Shown: positions 7,110 through 12,886 of the stretch, in pieces
How positions within the stretch are numbered: the first letter of the stretch is position 1
How the letters are laid out: every line of letters begins with the position of its first letter
Source of the DNA: Balneolia bacterium
GTDB taxonomy: Bacteria; Bacteroidota; Rhodothermia; Balneolales; Cyclonatronaceae
Direction: 5' to 3'
Length of the DNA stretch: 12,886 nt
Assembly: GCA_003567135.1 (NCBI GenBank)
Contig: PXAI01000192.1
Location: 1 to 12,886 of the forward strand
The notes under the pieces: generated by a model
What the model saw: the letters and a program-made list of their open reading frames with translations, nothing else
Database searches by the model: none
Told to the model about the DNA's origin: nothing
Program-made: the position numbers and the translations under genes

Positions 7110-7223
7110 GCGGGTATTGGGTTACCATTAGTGATCATTCAAAATCCTCATCCCACATTTTTTTCCTTTCTTCAGTTTTTTTCGCTTAATTATCTCGTAA
7201 TTGAAAATTAACATTATGGTAAT

Positions 7224-8768
7224 ATGGCTGAAAAATCCCGACTGTTTTTAAATCTTCGTGTTTTACCGCTCCTTTTGATTGGGTTTGTGCTTTCGGTGCA
7301 TCCTGCTGCAGCTTTTGTATCAGAAAATTCTCCGGAGAGCAAATTGCCTACGATCTATCTGTACTGGATGGATGATCCTACGTCAACTATGCGGGTGAAC
7401 TGGATTGATCACGATGGCAGTTTTGATTTTGGGCTGGAGTACAGGAGGGTTGGCGGAAGTACGTGGCACAGGGCGTCGGTGAATTCAAGAACGGTACCTC
7501 ATACGGATACAAAAATCAGAACGGCACGTATTCACGGGTTGAGGAGCGGGGCATCGTACCGGTTCAGGTTTCAGGACGGGAAGCAGGAGTGGAAGTTCAG
7601 AACGATGCCGGGGGATCTTTCGGCGCCGGTAAACTTTGTGACGGGCGGCGATTTGTATCATCATCATAGCTATATGCGTCCGATTTCGCGTCAGGCTGCG
7701 CAGACCAGCCCGATGTTCGCGGCGATTGGCGGCGACTGGGCCTATGCCGACGGTGATCCTGCAAAAGTGAACCGCTGGTTTGATATGATGGGGTACTGGT
7801 ACGAGGATATGGTCACGCCCGAGGGCTATCTGATTCCATTCGTAGCCGCCATCGGTAATCACGAGGTCACAACAGGATTCGGAGGCAGAATTGAGGATTC
7901 TCCGTTTTACCTCACGTTTTTTCAGCATCGAAACGACCGGACGTACTACGCGCTGGATTTCAGCGATTATTTGAGTATGATGATTCTCGACAGCGGACAC
8001 ATCCAGCCGGTTCGCGGCGAGCAGTCGGCCTGGCTGCGCAAGGAGCTGATCCGCCGATTGAATGTGCCTCACGTTTTTCCTATGTACCACGTGCCGGCAT
8101 GGCCGTCGTTCAGGGATGCCAATCACCCGAGAAGTATCGCGGTTCGTGAAAACTGGGTTCCGCTTTTTGAAACCTACGGCGTTGAGCTGGCGTTTGAGAA
8201 TCACGATCACACGTTCAAGAGAACGGTTCCCATCCGGGACGGTGAATACAGCGAAGACGGCGTTACGTATATCGGAGATGGATCATGGGGCGTTCAAACG
8301 CGTACGCCGGTTCCGGCCTCAGAGCGCTGGTTTATCTACAAAAGCACCGATGATTTCCATTTCTGGCAGATCACCCTCTACGAAAATGAGCGAATTGTAC
8401 AAGCCATCAACGAACGCGGATTTTTACTCGACTATTTTGAGCAGGAAATAAGACAAACCACGCTTTACTCCGGTGAAGATTTCGACACTCCGCATCAGAT
8501 CCGCCTGGGGCAAAACTACCCAAACCCGTTCAATCCGGTGACCATCATCCCATTTGAAATCGGCGGAAATGATCCGGTTCACGTAAATATTGAGCTCTTC
8601 ACCAATTCTGGCCGCAGAGTAGGCACGCTCGTCGACGGCGAGTATTTCCCGGGCTCCCATTTCGTCCCGCTCGACACGCGAAGGTTTAATCTCGCCTCAG
8701 GCACCTATTTATACAGGATAAACGCAGCAGGCTACACACGCGTTAAAAAAATGATGCTAATACGTTGA
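7224..8768 (+). CDS. secreted purple-acid-phosphatase-like metallophosphoesterase with T9SS sorting domain
   Basis: This 514-residue exported enzyme has a signal peptide at 1-30 (hydrophobic LPLLLIGFVL, likely cleavage after HPAAA). A purple-acid-phosphatase-type fibronectin-III-like domain follows at about 42-127. The metallophosphoesterase core (about 133-390) keeps a full set of predicted dinuclear-metal ligands: D143 (TGGD), D171 and Y174 (GDWAY), N212 (GNHE), H289 (MYH), and H327 and H329 (ENHDHTFKR, where relatives often have GHVHAYER). The last ~89 residues (426-514) form a T9SS type A sorting domain, with LGQNYPNPFNP, a beta-rich middle, ASGTYLYRI and KKMMLIR. The protein should therefore cross the outer membrane by T9SS and be anchored or released at the surface. 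Likely activity is phosphomonoester or diester hydrolysis for phosphate scavenging; the substrate is unknown. The ATG at 7216 is out of frame, so 7224 is the start. No T9SS genes lie nearby, as is usual. Confidence 0.92.
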   Translation: MAEKSRLFLNLRVLPLLLIGFVLSVHPAAAFVSENSPESKLPTIYLYWMDDPTSTMRVNWIDHDGSFDFGLEYRRVGGSTWHRASVNSRTVPHTDTKIRTARIHGLRSGASYRFRFQDGKQEWKFRTMPGDLSAPVNFVTGGDLYHHHSYMRPISRQAAQTSPMFAAIGGDWAYADGDPAKVNRWFDMMGYWYEDMVTPEGYLIPFVAAIGNHEVTTGFGGRIEDSPFYLTFFQHRNDRTYYALDFSDYLSMMILDSGHIQPVRGEQSAWLRKELIRRLNVPHVFPMYHVPAWPSFRDANHPRSIAVRENWVPLFETYGVELAFENHDHTFKRTVPIRDGEYSEDGVTYIGDGSWGVQTRTPVPASERWFIYKSTDDFHFWQITLYENERIVQAINERGFLLDYFEQEIRQTTLYSGEDFDTPHQIRLGQNYPNPFNPVTIIPFEIGGNDPVHVNIELFTNSGRRVGTLVDGEYFPGSHFVPLDTRRFNLASGTYLYRINAAGYTRVKKMMLIR

Positions 8769-8773
8769 TTAGA

Positions 8774-8789
8774 AACTGATTCCTCAGTT
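8774..8789 (+). terminator. weak terminator-like hairpin after the phosphoesterase gene
   Basis: AACTGA-TTCC-TCAGTT (6-bp stem, 4-nt loop) starts 5 bp after the stop codon and is followed by GTTTGATTG rather than a clean T-tract. The stem is AT-rich. It could be a weak terminator or chance. Confidence 0.3.
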
Positions 8790-8822
8790 GTTTGATTGAG
8801 CGATTATTTTCCCAAAGCGTTC

Positions 8823-8850
8823 GTTACCTTTTGTGCGGACAAAAGGTAAC
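8823..8850. repeat. 12-bp-stem hairpin at the left edge of a folded repeat element
   Basis: GTTACCTTTTGT and ACAAAAGGTAAC are perfect reverse complements separated by GCGG. This hairpin lies 10 bp before the long inverted repeat at 8861-9018. It resembles hairpins of the 'ACCTTTTG...CAAAAGGT' kind that I recall, without being able to check, next to similar intergenic elements in Bacteroidota and relatives. Confidence 0.9.
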
Positions 8851-8860
8851 CCAAAAGCCG

Positions 8861-9018
8861 CCGGCTGGGATAAAATGGCTAAACCTCCGCTGCGTTGCGC
8901 TAAATAAAATCAATGCTCCGCAACCTCAGGAGGTAATTCCAGGTCAGTCAGCGGTATGATTTTATTCTTAACGCTTCACTCCGCTACGGTTCTTAACGCC
9001 ATTTTATCCATAGGCCGG
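8861..9018. repeat. long imperfect inverted repeat (about 50-60-bp arms) around a 46-bp centre
   Basis: The left arm (8861-8911) and right arm (8958-9018) pair through three blocks. CCGGCTGGGATAAAATGGC (8861-8879) pairs with 8998-9018, allowing two extra bases in the right arm. A middle block with CTCCGCTGCG (left) and CTCCGCTACG (right) pairs only weakly. AATAAAATC (8903-8911) pairs exactly with GATTTTATT (8958-8966). The unpaired centre spans about 8912-8957. A T-rich stretch (9020-9030) follows. With the hairpin at 8823-8850 this looks like one composite mobile or dispersed repeat. No coding sequence is inside it. Confidence 0.8.
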
Positions 9019-9103
9019 ATTTCTTTTTTTGATAAGATCTATCGCTTTAAATATCAAAACCACTTTTTCATTCGAGGGATCAGAGCAGACTGGACAACAG
9101 TCA

Positions 9104-9167
9104 TTCTGAATTCAAGCATTCTGAATTCTGAATTTTACATTTTGCATTTTACATTTTGCATTTTGAA
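9104..9167. repeat. heptamer repeat array upstream of alaS
   Basis: From 9119 to 9167 seven heptamers run in unbroken register: TTCTGAA twice, then TTTTACA and TTTTGCA alternating twice, then TTTTGAA. An isolated TTCTGAA precedes them at 9104-9110. Each unit has the form TTnTnnA. The array lies 57 bp upstream of the alaS promoter candidate. Heptamer arrays of this sort expand and contract by slippage, so copy number probably varies between strains. Confidence 0.85.
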
Positions 9168-9223
9168 TTAATCCCCCGCTTCGCATATTTATTTTGCGGT
9201 TGAACAAGCGTTTATCAGTCAAA

Positions 9224-9254
9224 TTTGTTACTTTTAGCCTCTCAAATAATTTAC
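9224..9254 (+). promoter_or_regulatory. candidate Bacteroidota-type promoter for alaS
   Basis: TTTG (9224-9227), a 19-bp spacer, and TAATTTAC (9247-9254) fit the TTTG-N19-TAnnTTTG layout with 6 of 8 positions matching in the -7 box (all fixed bases except the last two). Transcription would start near 9260 and leave a short leader of about 25 nt before the ATG at 9285. Confidence 0.4.
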
Positions 9255-9284
9255 CGAATCGACTTTTAAAGTTTAGTTATTTAT

Positions 9285-11972
9285 ATGGCTATGAAGACAT
9301 CCGGACAGATACGTCAGGATTTTTTTGAATTTTTCAGGAAAAAGGTGCACGTAATTACCTCCAGCGCGCCGGTTGTGCCGCAGAATGATCCTACGCTTTT
9401 ATTCACAAATGCTGGAATGAACCAGTTTAAGTCCATTTTCCTCGGAGATGAGGATGGCTTTCAGGCTGAGGGGAAAATCTGGAACAGGGCGGCCAACACG
9501 CAACGCTGTATACGTGTTAGCGGAAAGCACAATGATCTGGAGGAAGTAGGTCATGATACCTACCATCACACGCTTTTTGAAATGCTCGGCAACTGGTCGT
9601 TCGGTGATTATTTCAAGGAAGAAGCCATCAAATGGGCGTGGGAACTGCTCGTGGATGAGTGGGGACTCGAGCCGGATCGCCTTTATGCCACCGTTTTTGG
9701 CGGCGATGAAGAAGATGGATTGCCGCCGGATGAGGAAGCCGCGAAACTCTGGGAGAAATGCACGTCCATCAATCCGGATAACATCCTGAAATACGGCAAA
9801 AAAGATAATTTCTGGGAGATGGGTGAAACCGGTCCGTGCGGACCCTGTTCGGAGGTGCACATTGATTTGCGTCCGGAAGAGGACCGTAAAAAGCTTAACG
9901 GCGCCATGCTTGTTAATGCGGATGATCCGCGCGTGATGGAAATCTGGAACCTTGTATTTATTCAGTTTAACCGCCTGAAAGATGGCTCGTTAAAATCGCT
10001 GCCGGCAAAACACGTGGATACCGGAATGGGCTTTGAGCGGATCTGCGCCGTTATTCAGGGAAAAACCTCTAACTACGATTCCGATGTTTTCACGCCGCTG
10101 ATCGGCGAGCTCTCAAAACTGAGCGGAATTCCCTACGGAAAGCATATCGAGTCGGATATCGCGATGCGCGTGATAGCCGATCACATCCGCGCGGTAAGTT
10201 TTGGTATTGCCGACGGCGCCTCGCCATCAAACGACGGCCGCGGCTACGTCATCCGCCGGATTCTTCGCCGCGCTATCCGTTACGGCTGGGATAAACTGAA
10301 TCTCAAAAAGCCGTTCATGCATTCGCTCACGGAAGTTCTGGCCGATCAGTTTGTGGATGTTTTCCCCGAATTGCACGCCCAGCTGGACTACGTGCGCAGC
10401 GTCATCAAATCAGAAGAAGAGAGTTTCCTGAAAACGCTCGGTCAAGGAATCCATCTTTTTAACCAGATGGCGGAAGGCAAGAAAACCATTTCCGGGGATG
10501 ATGCCTTTAAACTGCACGATACGTACGGTTTCCCGATTGATCTTACCAACCTGATGGCGCGTGAACGCGGCCTTAAAGTGGATGAAGATCGTTTCCAGGA
10601 ACTGATGAACGATCAGAAAGACCGTGCCCGTAAAGCCGGCGCGTTTTCGGTTGATTATTCTGAAAAAGCTGAATGGACAGATATCATCACGGACGGACAT
10701 AAAACAGAAACGCGCTTTCTGGGATATGATCAGACCGAATCGGATGTGCGGATTGTAGCCGTTCGAAAGGACAAAAAGGGCTGGCAGGTTATTTTAAATC
10801 AGACGCCGTTTTATGCCGAAAGCGGCGGACAGGTGGCCGATACCGGGATTATCACCGGAGGAGGAGAAATCCTGAACGTCAGCGATGTTCGTAAAATCGA
10901 CGGTAAATACGTACACTTTACGAATGCGGTTCCGGAAAGTCCGGACGGCGTTTTCAAGGCTCAGGTTGATTCAGAGCGGAGAACGGAAACCCGTAAACAT
11001 CACACCGCAACGCATCTTCTGCACGCCGCGCTTCGCGAAATCCTGGGAAATCATGTCGGCCAGAAAGGCTCGCTGGTTAACGATCAGAAGCTTCGGTTCG
11101 ACTTTTCGCACTATGAAGCCCTCAGCGATGAGCAACTCGAGAAAATCGAAGCCAGGGTAAATGAAAAGATCCGGGAAAACATCCCCCTGAAGGAAGAACG
11201 CGATGTGCCCATCGATGAAGCGCGCTCACGCGGAGCCATGATGCTTTTTGGCGAAAAATACGGCGAATACGTGCGTATGATCACATTTGATCCGGAATAC
11301 TCGGTTGAACTCTGCGGAGGAACGCACGTGAATCAGACCGGTGAGATTGGCTATTTCAGGCTGACTGCCGAAAGCAGCGTTGCGGCCGGAATCAGACGGG
11401 TAGAGGCCGTGGCCGGTAAACCTGCGGACGCGTATCTTAGATCAGAAAAAAAACAGCTGAAACGCATTTCAGAAATTGTTGGCCAGAACGACGACATCGC
11501 CGGATTTATAGAGGATCTGATCCGGGAGAAAAAGAATCTGGAGAAAGAACTTGAGAAAGTTGCGCTTCAGGCATCGCAGGATAAGCTTAAAAATATTCTC
11601 GGAAATATATCGGAAGTTGATGGAGGCGTTAAATTTGCGTCGGGTATTATCGACGGAGCCGACATGAATCAGCTAAAGCAGCTGGGTTACGACAGCCTGA
11701 ACCATCAGCCGGAAAATCTGGTTACATTAATTGGATCAGTTGACAATGACAGCGGAAAAGTTTATTTGGTAACTACCGTAACTGATGATCTGATTAAAAG
11801 TAAGGGGCTCAAAGCCGGGTCGCTTGTTGGAAAATTTGCCCGGATTGTGGGCGGCGGGGGCGGCGGACAGCCAAATCTTGCAACGGCCGGAGGAAAAAAA
11901 CCAGAAATGATAAACGAACTTTTAGAAAAAGCATCATCCGTAATTTCTGAAGAAATCAGCGGATTATCTTAA
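9285..11972 (+). CDS. alaS: alanyl-tRNA synthetase
   Basis: This cytosolic class II synthetase charges tRNA-Ala and hydrolyses mischarged Ser/Gly-tRNA. Its 895 residues are normal for a full-length enzyme. The aminoacylation domain contains PTLLFTNAGMNQFK (36-49), the class II motif region NTQRCIRVSGKHNDLEEVG (71-89), the family block ETGPCGPCSE (181-190), and DGRGYVIRRILRRA (317-330). The editing domain carries the zinc-site motifs HHTATH (H573 and H577 as ligands) and CGGTH (C677, H681). The C-terminal DHHA1-type domain has the glycine run VGGGGGGQPNLATAGG (855-870). Initiation at 9285 gives MAMKTSGQIRQDF. The ATG at 9291 (MKTSGQIR) also fits and resembles most homologues, so the true start may be two codons later. 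There is no Shine-Dalgarno for either. A 75-bp gap leads to pdhA in the same direction. Confidence 0.98.
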   Translation: MAMKTSGQIRQDFFEFFRKKVHVITSSAPVVPQNDPTLLFTNAGMNQFKSIFLGDEDGFQAEGKIWNRAANTQRCIRVSGKHNDLEEVGHDTYHHTLFEMLGNWSFGDYFKEEAIKWAWELLVDEWGLEPDRLYATVFGGDEEDGLPPDEEAAKLWEKCTSINPDNILKYGKKDNFWEMGETGPCGPCSEVHIDLRPEEDRKKLNGAMLVNADDPRVMEIWNLVFIQFNRLKDGSLKSLPAKHVDTGMGFERICAVIQGKTSNYDSDVFTPLIGELSKLSGIPYGKHIESDIAMRVIADHIRAVSFGIADGASPSNDGRGYVIRRILRRAIRYGWDKLNLKKPFMHSLTEVLADQFVDVFPELHAQLDYVRSVIKSEEESFLKTLGQGIHLFNQMAEGKKTISGDDAFKLHDTYGFPIDLTNLMARERGLKVDEDRFQELMNDQKDRARKAGAFSVDYSEKAEWTDIITDGHKTETRFLGYDQTESDVRIVAVRKDKKGWQVILNQTPFYAESGGQVADTGIITGGGEILNVSDVRKIDGKYVHFTNAVPESPDGVFKAQVDSERRTETRKHHTATHLLHAALREILGNHVGQKGSLVNDQKLRFDFSHYEALSDEQLEKIEARVNEKIRENIPLKEERDVPIDEARSRGAMMLFGEKYGEYVRMITFDPEYSVELCGGTHVNQTGEIGYFRLTAESSVAAGIRRVEAVAGKPADAYLRSEKKQLKRISEIVGQNDDIAGFIEDLIREKKNLEKELEKVALQASQDKLKNILGNISEVDGGVKFASGIIDGADMNQLKQLGYDSLNHQPENLVTLIGSVDNDSGKVYLVTTVTDDLIKSKGLKAGSLVGKFARIVGGGGGGQPNLATAGGKKPEMINELLEKASSVISEEISGLS

Positions 11973-12047
11973 TGAATATGTTAGTCGGATCGAAATCCTG
12001 ACACAGCAGAATATCAATAATCTCAAAAATTAAAGGTATAAAAACGT
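11973..12047. other. 75-bp alaS-pdhA gap with a weak hairpin
   Basis: The gap has no gene and none of the repeats seen in the larger gaps. A small imperfect stem at 11984-12002 (GTCGGAT and ATCCTGAC around CGAA, one bulged T) has no T-tract. Read-through from alaS into pdhA is therefore possible, but a separate pdhA promoter cannot be excluded. AAAGG at 12033-12037 is too far from the ATG to be a good ribosome-binding site. Confidence 0.35.
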
Positions 12048-12886
12048 ATGGCGAAAAAAGCCGATGATAATTTTACACCGACAGGTAAAGTATTTAAATC
12101 TACTAAACTGCCGAAACCCACGCGGAAAAATCACGACAAACTGGGCATAAAGGAAGAACAGCTTTTTGAAATGTTCCGGTCGATGTATCTGCAGCGCCGT
12201 TTTGAGGAACGTACGGCTCAGATGTATCAGAAAGGGAAATTCGGCGGATTCCTTCATCTTTATATCGGCCAGGAAGCCGTTTCAACCGGAACCGTTCATG
12301 TTCTGAATGATGATGACGACATCATCACCGCGTATCGCGATCACGGCCACGCGCTTGCCCGCGGAGCTTCAGCCAATGAATGTATGGCGGAGATGTTTGG
12401 TAAAGCAACCGGCCTCTCGAAAGGGAAAGGCGGCTCAATGCACTTTTTCAAAACCGAAAAACATTTTTGGGGCGGACACGCCATTGTAGGCGCGCATATT
12501 CCGCTCGGGGCCGGTATTGCGATGGCCAACAAATATCAGAAAAACGGCCGTATTGCCATCTGCTTCTTTGGCGACGGCGCCGTTGATCAGGGTTCCCTGA
12601 ACGAAACGTTTAACATGGCGCAGCTGTGGAAGCTTCCCGTAATATTTGTCGTTGAGAACAACGGCTATTCCATGGGAACGGCGGTTGAGCGTCACAGTGC
12701 CGGCGAACTCGTTCACCGTGGCGATGCGTACGGCATGAAGACGAAAGTTGTAAACGGCATGGATCTCTTTTCCGTAATAGAGGCGCTGGACGAAGTAGCC
12801 GCCGACGTACGCGAAACGTCAGAACCCTGGTTCCTCGAAATCAAAACATATCGTTATCGCGGACATTCCATGAGTGACCCCGCCAA
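12048..12886 (+). CDS. pdhA: pyruvate dehydrogenase E1 component, alpha subunit (partial, 3' end cut by window edge)
   Basis: This is the thiamine-diphosphate-dependent subunit of the alpha2beta2-type E1 of the pyruvate dehydrogenase complex, which decarboxylates pyruvate and passes the acetyl group to E2 lipoate. The window holds 279 codons of a protein usually about 330-380 residues long, and no stop is reached. After a lysine-rich N-terminal extension (1-38) come RRFEERTAQMY (50-60), GGFLHLYIGQEAV (66-78), YRDHGHALARG (96-106) and the cluster GKGGSMHFF (126-134). The ThDP-Mg motif begins at GDG (175-177) and ends at ENN (203-205), so D176 and N205 should bind the metal. YRYRGHSMSDPA (268-279) is the conserved loop reached at the edge. 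The branched-chain 2-oxoacid E1 alpha is the main alternative, but the SMHFF and GQEAV blocks favour pyruvate. E1 beta is probably beyond the edge, unless it lies elsewhere. Confidence 0.94.
   Translation, partial: MAKKADDNFTPTGKVFKSTKLPKPTRKNHDKLGIKEEQLFEMFRSMYLQRRFEERTAQMYQKGKFGGFLHLYIGQEAVSTGTVHVLNDDDDIITAYRDHGHALARGASANECMAEMFGKATGLSKGKGGSMHFFKTEKHFWGGHAIVGAHIPLGAGIAMANKYQKNGRIAICFFGDGAVDQGSLNETFNMAQLWKLPVIFVVENNGYSMGTAVERHSAGELVHRGDAYGMKTKVVNGMDLFSVIEALDEVAADVRETSEPWFLEIKTYRYRGHSMSDPA

Larger units (their letters stand above)
6823..7223. other. 401-bp repeat-bearing intergenic region, MMPL gene to phosphoesterase
   Basis: The region contains the end of a heptamer run, two 101-bp direct repeats with a 37-bp spacer, and an AT-rich, pyrimidine-rich leader (about 7140-7223) before the phosphoesterase start. 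I see no supportable gene. An 88-codon minus-strand frame (7094-6828) is produced by the repeats and is treated as non-coding, because the repeat copies differ mostly at amino-acid-changing positions. Confidence 0.7.
8769..9284. other. 516-bp repeat-bearing intergenic region, phosphoesterase to alaS
   Basis: The largest gap in the window. In order it holds a small hairpin after the stop (8774-8789), a 12-bp-stem hairpin (8823-8850), a long imperfect inverted repeat (8861-9018), a heptamer array (9104-9167) and a candidate alaS promoter (9224-9254). A 71-codon plus-strand frame at 8956-9171 consists of repeat sequence and ends in heptamer-encoded residues. I do not consider it a gene. Confidence 0.7.

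Noticed and set aside
7485..8210. 241-codon minus-strand open frame inside the phosphoesterase gene
   Set aside because: The plus-strand frame has a signal peptide, complete metal ligands and a T9SS domain. The opposite frame shows no recognisable domain and is a shadow.
4282..8768. The transporter and phosphoesterase as one operon or dedicated system
   Set aside because: They are separated by 401 bp of repeats, with a long independent leader before the second gene. Nothing in either sequence links their substrates.
8956..9171. Possible 71-codon plus-strand gene
   Set aside because: It starts inside the right arm of the inverted repeat and ends in residues encoded by the heptamer array. It shows no domain and its sequence is explained by the repeats.
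8769..9284. tRNA, riboswitch or T-box in the gap before alaS
   Set aside because: I found no cloverleaf, no T-box sequence (TGGN and AGGGTGG-like motifs) and no known riboswitch core. The structure present is explained by repeats, and the predicted leader is short.

Overview
The window is a stretch of chromosome from a member of the Fibrobacterota-Chlorobiota-Bacteroidota (FCB) superphylum. The best pointer is the secreted phosphoesterase at 7224-8768. It ends in a type IX secretion (T9SS) type A sorting domain of the 'NYPNPFNP' form, which is most familiar from Balneolota, Rhodothermota, Ignavibacteria and relatives. None of the seven gene starts has a convincing Shine-Dalgarno sequence, which fits the same group. 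The exact phylum is inference; there is no rRNA to check it.

Layout: a minus-strand pair occupies the left end, a class V PLP enzyme (664-1875) followed by a YihY/BrkB membrane protein that runs off the left edge (1-667). The two overlap by ATGA. Across a 101-bp divergent gap, dnaG (DNA primase, 1977-3965) opens a run of plus-strand genes: an MMPL/RND-family transporter (4282-6822), a secreted purple-acid-phosphatase-like metallophosphoesterase (7224-8768), alaS (9285-11972), and pdhA (pyruvate dehydrogenase E1 alpha, 12048 to the right edge). All are recognisable families. dnaG, alaS and pdhA are housekeeping; the transporter and phosphoesterase are envelope or secreted functions.

The gaps are the unusual part. 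The three large ones (316, 401 and 516 bp) each carry imperfect heptamer repeats of the TTCTGAA type plus a different structured repeat: a 44-bp perfect palindrome after dnaG, two 92%-identical 101-bp direct repeats after the transporter, and a folded inverted-repeat element of about 160-200 bp after the phosphoesterase. The heptamer family even forms the last codons and stop of the transporter gene. The three small junctions (the ATGA overlap, the divergent gap and the alaS-pdhA gap) carry none of these repeats. I infer that the dnaG-alaS interval is a repeat-accumulating zone around two possibly accessory genes. This is testable by synteny but not shown here.

I found no CRISPR array, tRNA, rRNA, transposase, integrase, toxin-antitoxin or defence module. 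I see no undescribed protein system in the window; the candidates worth pursuing are the non-coding repeat elements.
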